This document shows, piece after piece, positions 44,166-57,300 of a DNA stretch of 64,000 nt. This DNA is from Anas platyrhynchos (lineage: Eukaryota > Chordata > Aves > Anseriformes > Anatidae), in assembly GCF_047663525.1 (NCBI RefSeq), contig NC_092613.1:8891501-8955500 (forward strand). The letters run 5' to 3'. The position numbers and the translations under genes were made by a program. Each line of letters begins with the position of its first letter. The first letter of the stretch is position 1. The notes beneath the pieces are model-generated. The model did not search any database, was not told where the DNA came from, and worked only from the letters and a program-made list of their open reading frames with translations.

Positions 44166-44310
44166 GTGACAGACGGGCTAATGCAGAGGGATGTCAGCTC
44201 CGAGGCTGTCCCGGTGCCAGCTCCTGCCCCGCAGCCTGCTCGGCGCAGTGACCCTGACTGGGGGCTCGCTGTTACTTTAAATAAGAGCTCCTCTCGCCTC
44301 GCGCTGTAAG
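44166..44310 (+). other. SLC41A1: Probable SLC41A1 5'UTR exon
   Basis: Bounded by a strong acceptor (ttttttccctgtgtttcag ending 44165) and a good donor (AAG|gtgaga at 44311). It holds a 42-codon upstream ORF (44181-44309) whose TAA ends one base before the donor. No SLC41A1 homology, so untranslated leader is the simplest reading. Confidence 0.45.
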
Positions 44311-45002
44311 GTGAGAAATCCTGCTGGAAGAGGAGGGCGGCTGCGGCACTTGGAGCTTGCTGGGTTTGCCGCCTGTTCTGGCAGCGAGCGCAGAACGGGC
44401 TGAAACGGAGCAGAGGCCCCCAGGAGCCTCCAGAGTCAAGTTCTGCAGAGGAAAACTAACAGAGCCCCGGCAGCAAGGAGAGCTCTTCTGGACTGGGGGA
44501 ACATCAGCTCTGAAAGCCAGTCCCTCTTGTACCCACCCTCTGGTTCCTTTAAGCTTCCATTTTCTTCAGGGGTCTTTATTTCATCAGTTTTCCTCTCTGC
44601 CTTGTGTGCCCCGTCACAGCAGTCTGCTGGAAGAAGGCCTGGAGAAGGACGCGCTAAAGGGTCACGCGTCGAGGAAGAGGAGCCTGGATCCCACCTCGGT
44701 GGCTGCTGCCCCGCGCAGTGCTGGAGGGAAGGGGCCCTGCAGTGAGCCTGCTGTAGCTCCCGGCTCCTCCTGCGCTCTCTGCTAGCTCAGTTGTTGGTGT
44801 CCCCCTTTCCTGGACTTTGCTTGATGGGGATCTCTGCTGCGGGAGCAGTCTCTACACTCAAAGGCGGGCGAGCAGGGATAGCAGAGGTGGCCTCTAGATG
44901 CTGGAAGGGCCATTTGTGTAAGGCCCTGGCCGAAGATCTCTCCTGGAGCAGCTGCTGGCTGTAGGCCCACCGAGCCGAGGGTCAGGAGAGCCTCCCTGCA
45001 GG

Positions 45003-45380
45003 ATGTCTTCCAAGCCGGAGCAGAAGGAGACCCACCAGGCCAACGGGGCCGTGCTCCCCACGGTGCCCATGAACTGCCTTGCCAGTCCAGACCGAGGGCA
45101 GCTGGTGGAGCCCTCGGATTTCCTGGGACCTGACGGTGTCGGGGTGGAAGTGGTGGTGCTGGAGTCCCGCGCCAACGCTAAAGGGGTGCGAGAAGAAGAC
45201 GCCCTGCTGGAAAACGGCAGCCAAAGCAACGAAAGCGATGACACCAGCACAGACAGAGGTCCTGAGCCAGCCTCGCCGCTCAAGGAGACGTCGTTTTCCA
45301 TCGGGCTGCAAGTCCTCTTTCCGTTCCTCCTGGCAGGCTTTGGGACAGTTGCTGCTGGAATGGTGCTGGACATTGTGCAG
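45003..45380 (+). CDS. SLC41A1: SLC41A1 coding exon 1
   Basis: Residues 1-126: acidic cytosolic N-terminus and first helix ([20 protein letters not shown]). The acceptor AG is at 45000-45001. Donor CAG|gtagga. Confidence 0.95.
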
Positions 45381-48300
45381 GTAGGACGGGCACCTCCCCG
45401 GTACGATGCTGGGCTCCGAGTCCCATCTCTATAGACCACAGCTTGCTCCCGAGCCAGGGGATGTACTCAATATTATGCCAGGGCTAATTTGGCAGCTCCA
45501 AGGGGAAGCAGCGCGTTTCCTTGTGTGCTGGTTGGGATAGGAGGGGATCTTGGTTGTGTCTGGAGCGAGGGGAGGAGGGGCTGCGGGGACCCCTGCACCA
45601 CTGCTGCCCTGCTCCAGCTCGGAGGAGGTCACAGAAGTGCAGCGGATCCCCTGCCTGGAACTGAGACTGCTCCACGCATCGCTGCTGGGAACGAAGCGGT
45701 CATCGTCCCCTGGCAGTGCCCGTGGGCGTCCCAGCGCTGGTGGCTGGCTCTGCACGTCCCCTTTCCCCTCGCTGCAATGTTTGCTGTACTGTTCCAGCAC
45801 GCGGGGCTGGTGCCAGCCAGGTCAACGATTCCCCTGCTGCAGCGTGTGCAGGGTGCTCTGAGGGCTGGCTGGGCAGCCCCTGCTCTGCCTCCTCGTGGGC
45901 TCGAGGCAGTTGTGCCATCGGGATTATTTATTCTTCCTGAGAGCTGCGTGGAGCTGATCTTTGGGAAGGGCCGGCCAGGGAACTGGCTGTTACCTCTGGC
46001 TGAAAGCTGTGGGGTTATCAGGCAGATCTCTCTCAGGTCTTTCGAGGTGGGTGGCACTATGGGAACCACACAGCTGGCTTAGGTTTGGGTTAGAAACGTG
46101 ACTGAGCAGGCTGGCTCCTGTGCTGTCTCTAGCAGTGGTTTCCCAAGCAGGGGTCTCTGGCAGCCGATGGGCCCTCGACCCCTTCTGCCTTGCCCCGAGG
46201 GACAGGCAGGGCACAGCTCCTTGTCTCGAGGCCCAGCCAAAGCAGTGAGGCAGCTCTCGATTGTGCAGTGTGGCTTTCTGGAACTGTTTGGATGGAGGCA
46301 GACACGTTGGAGCTGTCATCAGCCAAAAACGCTCTGCTTGCTGCTCCCCCGTTCACCTGCGTGCCGTAAGCAAGCCCCTGCAGTGGGGCTCTGACAGCAG
46401 CCACTCGCCCGTGCTGCTGGCAGCGAGTATCATCTGCAGCCGAGCTGTGCCCCTGGGGCTCTGGGCATCCCTCTGTAAGCACGGGTGGTCAGGCAGACAT
46501 TTATTTTCCTTTATTGCCCCCGTTGGCTCTTCCCTGCGTGCCTTTGCACGCTGCTCATCCTTCTGGTTTCTCTTGATGCAACCTATTGAGAGAGTTGTGA
46601 GGTTTGAGCTGTGACTCAAAACAGGAAGGGCTGGCTGGGCTAAACTAATCCAGGGGAGAGACAGATTTACTGGAATAACTTTCTGAAAGGCGTTTCAAAC
46701 GGGGTTCCCTCTGCAAGCTCCCCATAAACTCCTGTGTGGCTCTTCTGGTGGTTTGTACCCAGCCTGGAGTCCGTCCTGGAGAGGGACCAGCCCTCCTGGC
46801 TGGGGAGGAGAGGGGCAGGGGTGGGATGCGGTGGCGCACTGCTGTGTTCTCTATTCATGGCCATTAGAAATAAAGCTTCATAATTCCTCTGTTCCACAGC
46901 AGCTCAGCATGTGGCTCTGCAGCGTGTCCTGCCAACTCCTTTAACTCCCTTTAGCCTTGGGATTAAATGAGGCATCTAAATGCCAGGGGGGAACAGGGGG
47001 AAGGGAAGCGTGTGGTCTCGGCTTGCCTGCCTGCAGAGTTTGGGGAGCTGCTCTCGGTGAGGGGCTCCCCAGAGGCTCAGAGCCTTGGGTGAAAGGAGGG
47101 AGGCGCGGGGAGCAAGGAGCTGGGACAGCGAGGAGTTGGATGTAGCCATGGATTGGGATGGAGGGAGAGCTCCATACCCCTAATTTCCTCTGCTTTAGAC
47201 AAGCAGACTAATCAGCCAGCTGTAATTAGCCTCCCCAGCGTGAAACCTGGCCTTTGGCCATGCTGAGCCGTTGATGTGTCCCGGGGAATTTGCCTCTGCT
47301 CCCTCTGGGATTGGAGACCTCCGGGCTGGTGACATCCAAGCGTGCCACCTGCCTGCTGTGCAGGGCAGAGTGCTGCTGGCACGCTCCCCTCTCCCAGCAG
47401 AGCCCTGGTGGTTGTTTTCCAGCCTTTGCCTGCTCCCTGGGGATGCTTTGGCTGGTCCTGAGCGTGCAGCAGGGGGGCTGCTCGCCTCCCCTGCTCGGCC
47501 ACCTCTGGCGGTGGCGTCCCCTGGGGCCAGCAGGGGATGCTGACCGTGGGCTCCCGGCTCCTTCCTCCTCTGCCCAGCTCTGGCTTCCCATCCTCCCTGC
47601 CTCCGCCGCTGTCCTCCTAGGCAGAAGGCTGCTTCCTCAGACCTGTGGCAGCTCGCTGCAACCCCGCTGAAGGCTGTGGTCGAGCTGCCCCGGTGCCAGG
47701 CCTGGAGGAGCCTTGCAGGGCTTCTCACCAGCCTCTCTTGGCCTCTCCTCGCTTCCTCCCCAGGGCGCACGGGGCTCTGGTTCTCCTGCTCTCCTCTTTG
47801 GGCTGTGACGGCTTTCTGAGCGTTTGCAGGAGAGGAACACAGCGAGCAGAGCTGCCACGGCAGTGATTGCTCCAACCTGCTGCCTCCCCGGCACTTCCTT
47901 CCCCTCCGAGCTGTCCTGAATCACCCTCCTGCTGCGGCCGCGCTGCGCCACGGGGGCTGAGAAGCAGCTGTTGGCCTGGAAGTACCAGAGCCTGCAGGTG
48001 TGAAGCCTCTGAAACTCAGCGAGCCTGGAGGAAACAGCAAAACACCACCTGGGGCCGGGTGGTTCTTCCAGAAGCTGTGACAAGCCGGGGTCTGGTCTCC
48101 CGGTGGCTCTGGTGCTGGGGGACACCGGCTGAGCAGCTGGAGGTGCAGAGAGTTGACCGTGGTGGCTTGCAGCCTCTGCTCCCTCTTTCCGTGCTCCTCA
48201 GAGAGCGCTGCTATGGGGAGAGTCAACTTAATTTGATATTTCCCCTTCTGTTTCCCATTTTTGTCTTCCCCATGCACTGTAGTTCTCCCCCTATCCATGG

Positions 48301-51300
48301 GCACTGGTTTCTGCAGGGAGCTTTGTGCTCGGCAGGAGCCCTCGGAGCGGCACGAAGTGCCCGCAGCCCGGCGTTGTATAACATCTGATCTTAAAAAAGT
48401 TGGCAGGAGCCCACAGGTCCTGCTCTTTGCAGTGAGCGAGCTGCTGATGTCTGCAGAAATCCTCTTGTTTTCCCTCCCCGAAGATGGCTGCTGCTTTTTT
48501 TTTTCCCTTTCTGCAGGAACACCCCTGTCTTGCCTGGGGAGCCGCTCTAGCAGGCTCCGGTTACAGCAGCTTCTGGCAGCAGCTCACAGCTCAGCCTCCC
48601 GGAAAGGTTAACGCACAAATCCCGTGTTGGGACGAGGTGCAGGAGGGCTGTGGACACGTGCTGGCTGTCTCCTGGGCCTGCCTCTGTGATATCTCTGCAG
48701 GAAGGAGCCAGGAAGCTTTCGCACGGCGCTTCCAGGCTGCGGGCAGGCTGCTGACAGCGTTCCCTTCGCTCCGTGCCTCTGGTGACACTGCGAAGGGAAG
48801 TTGTAGCGAAGGATTCATTGGGACGAGCAGCAAAATAACCGTGGTGCCTGCCAGGCCTGCCTAAAAATAGAGCCTGAGAGCAGAGCTCGGCTGTTCCTAG
48901 GTGTGACCTTAAAGGAAGCGCAGCCTGACACGCTGCTGTGTCGAAGGAAATATTTCAGACTGATTTTCCTCCTGCCCTGCTCGGCACCAGATGCTGAAAT
49001 GAGGCATCTCTGCACTGCCTGGTCAGGTAGCCGTGCTGAGCCTCAGCCTTTCGAAGCACCTCTGGCTGTAGCGAGGGCTCCAGGCCCACTGTGTGCAAGG
49101 TGTTTGGGGCAGGGGCTGTGGGGTTCCCTTAGGCTCTGCCCGTCTCAGCAGCTGGGCAGGATTTTGGATTTTTGCAGCCTGGGGGCTGCAGAGTGTTGTC
49201 AGCTTGTCCTACAGGCTGTCAGCAGCTTTACGGGGATTTTTATTGAGTGGAAGGCCGTTTTTTAGGGAAAATGGTCCCAGTTCATCCCTCTCAAGCGCTT
49301 CCCTGCCTCCTGTGATCGTGCTGCTCTCTCAAATGGTTCTCCCCATGAGTGCAGCTTGGACATGGTATTGCCAAAAACCACCAGCAGGAAACTGGGCTTT
49401 GTTGGCTCTTGCTGTCCCAGTGCCGACGGCAAGCATCACAAAGGGTGGAAAAATAAACCAAAACACCCCAAGCCCTTCCCCGCGGGAAGGCATTAGTCAC
49501 CAGGTAGTGACCTTTACGTGCTGTACGGTGCTGGCTGCTCGTGCTCCTCGCCCGGCCAGCACCGCGCATCCTTTGGGGGATGGAGCCGGCCACAGGCACT
49601 GTCAGCAGGGGGGAAGCAACGGGAGCCCCGACCTGCAGCGTGCTCAGCGCCACCGCCAGCTGCCCGGAGCCCTTCCAGCAGCGCTGGGTTTCCTTTCAGG
49701 AGCGTGCCAGTCGGGCGGTGTGGGAAGCAGGAGCTATTTTGGACGCCTTCTTGCAAAATACGCACGAAAGTAAGGCGTCAGGCAATGGCGCTCGTGCAGC
49801 CCACGTTTTGTTTTTTTTTTCCCCGACACTGTTGTGAGGTTTTTGGGGTGGTTTGGGGTTTTCTGGGAAGCTGGCTGCTCTCCTGTGGCATTGCTCACCC
49901 TACAGTTACTCTGTTTTTTTCCTAAATAACCACGGCTGCCTTGATCCTAGAGGCAGGGTGGGCAGCAAGGACTGAGGGGTGCACGTGCAGGGTGAGGGAA
50001 GCAGGGACTGAGCCCTGGGGGCTGCTTCTTGGAGCTGGCAGCATCAGGGAGCAGCGGTGCCGTGCTCGGCGAGGTGTCCACAAGATGAATGTGTGGGGAA
50101 TGACTCTGGGCCGAGACTGACCAAACTTCGGGGCTTGATTCTGTCAAAAACTGCGTGTATTGGGCAAAGCCTGCGCATCGCCCCCTGGTTTGGCTCCTGC
50201 GTACGTAAGTGGTTTGTCAGTGGGGAAGCTTCAGGGGATTTTGTAACTGAAGGCTGCAGGCTGAGATCCTGTTTTTAAGCTCAGCAGGAACATGTGTTTG
50301 CTACTACACAAATGTCAGGAACAGTAAAATCGCTGGAAAGCGCGATACCAGAGCTGGAAGCTCGGGGCAGGGGCAGCGGAGCAGGTGCCAACCAACCAAG
50401 AGCAGAGGTTTCAAACACCTGTGGTTATTTTGTTGTCTGTTTTTTAATCTTGCAGCACTGGGACGTCTTCAAGTATGTGACAGAGGTGTTCATCTTGGTG
50501 CCTGCGCTGCTGGGCCTGAAGGGGAACCTGGAGATGACTCTGGCATCTCGCCTGTCGACTGCTGTGAGTACCCAGGGGATGCCCGGTGCGGGGGGAGGCA
50601 GGTGAGTGGGCCAACAGAAGTCTCTCTGCACATGGGGAGCAACCACACAAACCAGAGGCTGGAGTTTACCTTCCTAGCCAGGTGTTCCCGTCCCATTTGA
50701 TCAGATTTAAAGGCTCAGTAGTCCCTAAGCTTTGCTGACAGGTCGCTTCCTCATCAGGGCTGCTCGTGAGCCTGGAGGCTTTGGCAGCTCAGGATCCGCA
50801 GTGCTTGGCCCTGCCGTTGTTCACAAGGAAGCTGGGTGCAGGCACGCGCCCAGAGCACACAGAGCAGTCCAGAACGTGCCAGGTTCAGCAGGGCTGGCAG
50901 ATCAGAGAGCCTGGGGAGAGCTGTATGGGTGAGGCTGAAACGGAGGGGACCTGGCAGGGGCAGCAGGTGGATGGGCAGCCTCTCCAGGACGATGAGAGGC
51001 ACGGCGGGGCGTTTCTCTTGCTGGAATTCAGTCCGATTCCTGTGGAACAGTGGGCTCCCTGTGAGAAACGGGGACAAGCTCTCTCAGCTCCTCAGAGTGC
51101 TGTGGTAGTCCAGCAGTAAATGAACTGCTTTGTGTTTAGCTGCTGCTATAACGCAGCAGTTCCTCCGAAGCTGAGCAGCGCTGGCATCCTCTCCTAACAG
51201 GCACAATAACGCTCCTGCCTTCTGTAAAGCATCTCCTGCTTGAACACAGCAGCCTGATGTTTCTGTGCTTCCCGAGGTGAGAGTACAGCGTTGTGTCTTC

Positions 51301-54300
51301 CATCTCCAAGGTGTTAGCAACCTGCTGCCAAGCTTTCAACTCTGCTGGGCTTGCCCTTGGCATTGCAGAGGAGCTGGCCTGCCGTGGCCTGAGAGAGCTG
51401 CTCAGGGAGCATTCCCCAAGGAACAAGGCTGGAGAACTGTCTGGATGGATGACAGCAGCAAGCAGAGAACTGCCTCTTAGCATGCTCCCTTCTCAGTCTT
51501 CCCCTTCTGGTTGCTGCAGGAGAGAGCACAGCAGTGTTGGAAAGGTTTCTGTATATTCATTGTTCTGAATCTTTCCTCCATCTCGGTGTGGTGATGCCAG
51601 CTGTGGCCCTTTGCTCTCCAGCAGCCCGGTGGCAGTGGGCATTGTGCTTCCAGGCCTGGAGCGCTCTGCCCTCCCGGCTCTGTGTGGGGTTGTCCCTGCA
51701 GTCCCTGAAGGCAAAGAGCTCTTGGCCTGGCCCCAGCATCCCCAGCCCCCGCCTGCTGACTTGTGCTGCGGGGACCACCTGGGAGCCAGCCCGTGGTCTC
51801 TGGAGGTGCTGGGCTGCCTGGGAGGCTCTGGCTGCTCCCCCTCGGTGCTGGTCTCCTCCCTCCAGGTGCTGCCGGGCAGCACAAAGCTGCTGTGCTCCTG
51901 TGCCAGGGCTCGCAGCGACGGAGGCTGAGCGCTGCAGCTTGTGGCAGGCTGAGCTTTGTTTGCCCCTTCGTTCTGGGAAACAAATCCCTTTGTTTTAGTT
52001 GTTCCCTATTGTTCAGATCATGTCAGGATCCTCGCTGACCCAGACACAGGCCGTTCTCCCTCTTGGCCTTGGCTTTGGCCAGCTTTCTGAGCACGGGCTT
52101 ATCAGGGTGAGTGCTCGACAGCAGTGCTCCTCTGGCCGTGGCCTTCTCCATCTTATTCCCTTTTGGGGCTGGCACAGAGGAACTCGGGGCAGCTCTGCAG
52201 GGCAGTGAGCCTATCCTGGCTGCACAGCAAGTCAGAGGAATGCAAATCTTTCCCCATCTGCTCTGGTGACTGCAGCAGGGTCATCAGGAAACTGGCACAG
52301 AGAGCACCCGGCTCGACTGCCTGCCCAGGCTTCATCCTCTGCTCTCCTCAGCCCCGGCAGTAAAGGAGGCTTTGCCTCTGTATCCATCTTGTAGCCTCAC
52401 ATGCTACCTCCTTGTATGTGTGCGGTGGGACAGGGCAATCTCTCTGTTTTTCGTTTTTTCCTTGGCACGGGGGGATCCACGTGCAGGTGTGCGGAGCGGG
52501 CTCTGCTCTGAGCAGCACTTTACGGTGTCCTCGTGCTCTCGCTGCAGGAAAGCATCTGGAAGGGCTTCTCAGGCTGTGGGTTTCCAATTAGGGCTGCATT
52601 AAGGCACCTCAGAAGCTCCTTTCACAGTTCAGAAGCAAAAGTCTCCCATTAGTTAGGGGATTAAGATCCTGTTGCCAGTGACTACAGTTAGGTTATGTTA
52701 ATCCCAGCCTAATTGCCGTGTGGCAGGAATGCTGAGGTCAGGCTTCATATGGAGCTCAAATTCCTTGCTGGATGTACTCAGTGCTACTCTACAGTCAACT
52801 TCTTGTTGTTTTGGTGTTGTTTTTTTTCTCGTTCCTTCTTTCTCTCCACTAAACTGACCAGAACCCACCTAGAGCTGGGTGCATCTCAGTGCTGGTAAGC
52901 ATGGATCAGGTGCACGTGTGGCAAGGAGAGCACGAGGACTGGCTGCTCACGGGCTGCTTTTTTTGCAGAGAGCAGAAAAGAAAGCTGAGAGGCAGGAATT
53001 GCTGCTCTGTCACTTAGCAGAAGTTTGACACTGCCATGCAAATGCCCCTTGAGATTTCTTGGGCCTCTCCCTTATGATTTCATAGTGACAAGCTCATTTC
53101 CTCTTCTTGTTCATCAACTGCTTCTGCAAGGTTGGATACAGGTCTGTACTCTCTGCCTGTTCTTCCCAGCTTCTATAAGAACCTGGAAGGTGCTGGGGAG
53201 AACAGAACTCCTGTGTTCTGCAGTGATTCTGCTGGGTTGGTCGTTGTTTTGTTTTTTTTTTTTTGTTTTGTTTTTTTTTTTTTGGCTTGTAGGCCAAGAA
53301 ATTAAAGTTTTTCCATCTGTTCTGCTTATTCTGATTAGCATCTCCTGTAGTGATGCCAGATGACCCGTGTGCCATGGCTGCTTCCTGCTACTCAGTAGGT
53401 CTCCACGTGGCACTAGCCTTGTTTACTCAACTTTTATCCCCAACAGGAGATCCTGCTGCCAGCTCCCCCTGCCCACGTGATGCTCCTCTGGCCTTGCTCC
53501 GTATGGGAGCTGGGGGCACTCAGATAGCTGAGCTGGGAGTCGCTGCACCCCAGGTTCCCTCCTGGCTGCCTGACCCGAGGGGCACCATGACCCAGCTGGG
53601 CCCGAGCCAGGCTTGGCTTGATCACCCCTGAAGTGAATTCAGTGGGTAAATAAGCAGCAGTGTGTGTTCCTGCAGGAGGGCAAAGTGTATCACGTTGCTT
53701 TTGCAAGATTTTCATCAGAAGCTCTATTGAATTCTCCTGAATTGCTCTCCCATAAGGGGTGAGGATTTGAGGCAGTTGTTCTCAGCTGCTCCTGGCACAG
53801 ACCTCTACAGACAGAAGGCAGGAATCGGACAGTTATCAAGTGCAGAATTCCATCACCATCAGTCTTTTATATCCTTAATGATGTCGTCATGTCTTCTTGC
53901 AGGCTAATATTGGCCAAATGGATACACCCAAAGAGCTCTGGAAGATGATAACAGGGAACATGGCGCTGATACAGGTAAGGGAATGTGAAAGGAGGAAAAG
54001 TGGGAATAGTGGCAGCTGGTGCAAGCACAACTAGGACAAGTGTCAGAAGGCTTAAATGCCTCGGCTTCGGTATTGACTGTCAATATTGCACATCTAGTGG
54101 GGAGGCAAACGGCACTTTCATGTCCCACAGTCACCGAACCATGGCAGTTTGCCCTGGGGGTGAAACTTGGCATTTCCCTGCTGAGTGCTAATCTACCTGA
54201 GATGTGCTAATCGACCCTAGGTGGTGCTTCTTTGTCTTTGCCCCAGGACCATTTTTCCCACTAGTTGCCTTGGTGACTGGTTTTTATTTTCAGGTTCAGG

Positions 54301-57300
54301 CTACCGTGGTCGGCTTCCTGGCCTCAATCGCAGCAGTGATATTTGGATGGATCCCAGATGGGCACTTCAGCCTCGACCATGCTGTGCTGCTTTGTGCCAG
54401 CAGCGTGGCTACTGCCTTCATTGCTTCTCTTGTTCTGGGTAAGAGGCAGATCCTGTACACCCTCCATGCACCTCTTCCTCAAATGCTGAGCTCTCCTTAC
54501 CATCATCCTGTTTTCTTCCTCTTTTTCACTCTAGGTATGATCATGATTGGGGTCATCATTGGATCCAGGAAGATGGGAATCAATCCCGATAATGTAGCCA
54601 CACCAATTGCTGCCAGCCTAGGGGATCTCATCACCCTAGCTCTGCTTTCAGGAATCAGCTGGGGCTTGTACAAAGAGCTGGGTGAGGAGCAACAAAAGGC
54701 TTTTGTGTCTCCCTGGTCCTTCCATGTGCTGCAGCATCTCCCTTGCAATTCCCCCCGTTCCTGTTCCTTTACCCTTACGGTTCTCGGGGTGTGTAGGGTG
54801 CCTGGCCTGGAAGCTATCCCAGTTAGCAAAACCTAGTCAGAACTGGTAAGGGGAGGAATTGGACCTTCTTACTGTCTTGTAGCTGCAGACAGTCTTGGCA
54901 GTGATCTGCATACATCCTCCTTACCAGGTAAAGTGTTAAGAGAAAGGCTGCCTCCTTCCAAGCACCAGGGGCTTGATCATGGCTGACGTAGTGGGGGAAG
55001 GCAGCTCTGGATGGGATCCTTTGTACTGTCAGCACCAGCTGGGGGTCCTCAGTGCGGAGCTGCAGCTGCACGCTCCAGACTTCCTCCTCCCTCCCCTCCA
55101 CCTTCCTTCCCCGGCGGCTGGGATGCGGAGGATGTGACTCAGCCAGGTTCAGTCAAAGGTGAAGCAATGCTGGGAGGTCCTGCTCGGGAATGGGAAGTGG
55201 AAATGAGCAATTAGGAAACTGAAGAGGTCTCACTCGAAGCTGTTGATAAAGCCCCTGAGGGTGCATCAGAAGAAGGAAATGCCAGGTCGTGTGGAACCGA
55301 GGCTGGCCTGGTCTAGTTTGTGTGTGTCTGACTAGTAGGCTGCAGGCAGGGCTGATGAGCTCAGCTGAATTGGTGGAGAAACATGTCACTGACCTGCTGC
55401 CTCTGCTTATTTCCCCCTCAGAGAGCAAGGCATACGTGAATCCTCTGGTGTGCGCCTTCTTCATAGCTCTGCTGCCCATCTGGATCATCATTGCCAAGAA
55501 GAACGCGGCGACGCGGGAGGTGCTGTACTCGGGCTGGGAGCCTGTCATCATTGCGATGGCAATTAGCAGGTAGGGGGCACGGGAGGGTTCTTCTCCCCCA
55601 GACGTAGGCAGATAACGCGCCCTTTCCCCCAGCCCTTTCAGCCTGTCCGCCCTTGATGGATTCTAAAAGAAGAGAGCCAAACCTCTCCTACTTCTCCAGT
55701 TCGCTCTGCCAGGAAACACCAAATGACCTCCACGTTCTGTGTTTTCCAGACAGAGCCACTGGGAGCTAGGCCCAGAGGCACAGGAGCGATTGAGCACCTG
55801 ACTGCTGGAAACAAAGGCCTCAGCCACGTGCCTGCTGCTGCACAGGGGGACTCTGGCATGGCCACAGAGTAGAAACGGATCCCATTTAGCAGTCCTCCTC
55901 ACAGGAGCCCTATCTGCCCTCTGAAAAGCACGTTTGCTTTTGATTAATGTGTAGGAGTAAACCATATGTTGGGGGATTTAGTCTGACTTTTTGCAGCAAT
56001 GAGTGAAGATTCTTCTAAAACTTCTCTGTTAGAAAATACTGAGGTCAAAAATCATGTGCAACAAGCACAACTGGGGGTGTGTGTGAGGTGGGTTCATCGC
56101 CCTTGGGTGCACAAACTGCAGCAGAGAGAACCTGCAGTGCTTTGTGAGCTACCGTAGTGAGATTTCAGCACCGACCTCTTCCATCTTCCCTTTGCAGTGT
56201 TGGTGGTTTAATTTTGGACAGAACAGTCTCAGATCCAAACTTTGCTGGGATGGCTGTCTTCACACCAGTTATTAATGGTGAGTTTCTTTCCACTCTGGTA
56301 CTGCAGCTTTTAGAGATCTGGGCAAGCAGTGAGTTTGGCCTCTGAGCCTCGTTTCGGGTAGTTCAGAGACTAATTCTCTCAGATCACCAGTGAGATACAG
56401 TGCTTAGACCCAAGCTTTACAGCAGCATGGCTCCCCCTGGTGCCAGCCTTTCACCAGAGGCCTGGGAAGCTGTTACCTAAAAGGTAAGCTTTCTAGATCT
56501 GGGGCCCAACAAGAACTGTCTTCATTTCTTGGTTCCTCCTGGCTGATGGAAGACCCCTGTTCCAGTATGTGTGCCTTGCGGTCACCTTGTGACATAAAGA
56601 CTTGACTTTGCAACTCAGAGTCAGGAAATTTAGTTTCTTCTGGTATGAAGCTTTGACTTCCTTTCTGCCTAATGAACCAAGAGAACTCCATTGCGTGATA
56701 GTTTTCAGACTTGCAATAAATGGAGTTAGTCCTGTGGCAGTGCATCTTGTGCCAGTGGGTTCCAGCTCTGTTACATCTCACACAAAAAACAGTAGCTTTC
56801 AACTTCCTGTGTCTGTTTTGGTGGCTGACTTGTCCTTTTGTTGTTGTTTCGTGTATTTCTTTCAATAAAAGCTGCAGTAATAGAATTACATGCACTTTTC
56901 TAAGGGGCCTAAGGGGAAACTGTAGAACAGTGTGCTTTGTCTCAGCTCCTTACATCCTGCAAAAGTGGAATTTGGGTCAAAAATAGACTGTCTTGTGTTA
57001 TTTCAGCACCTGGCAATTCCAGGTGTGCTGGCTATTGAAAATGACTTTCAAGTGGGTTTGAGATCTAATTTGGTTGCTCTCTCCTTATCTGCAGGTGTGG
57101 GTGGCAACCTGGTGGCAGTGCAGGCTAGTCGCATCTCCACTTACCTGCACATGAGTGGGATGCCTGGAGATAGCCCCGAAACGGCCCCTCGGAAGTGTCC
57201 CAGCCCTTGCAGCACTTTCTTCAGCTCAGGTATTCAAGTTGAGGCTTGACATCTATTGAGCTCTGCCAGCAGCAGCTGCTGCAAATGGCTGGCTGAACTC

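Larger units (their letters stand above)
50564..53902 (+). other. SLC41A1: SLC41A1 intron after coding exon 2
   Basis: About 3.3 kb without an exon candidate. Holds an inverted GGATTA pair (52658-52704) and a T-rich tract (53247-53283). Confidence 0.7.

Noticed and set aside
43235-44251. 338-codon open frame across the SLC41A1 CpG island
   Set aside because: Arg/Pro/Gly/Ala-rich translation typical of CpG islands; overlaps promoter motifs and a splice acceptor.
44894-45439. 181-codon frame antisense to the first SLC41A1 coding exon
   Set aside because: Mirror of a conserved coding exon; no independent support.
47195-47875. 226-codon minus-strand frame in an SLC41A1 intron
   Set aside because: Low-complexity, no homology recognised.
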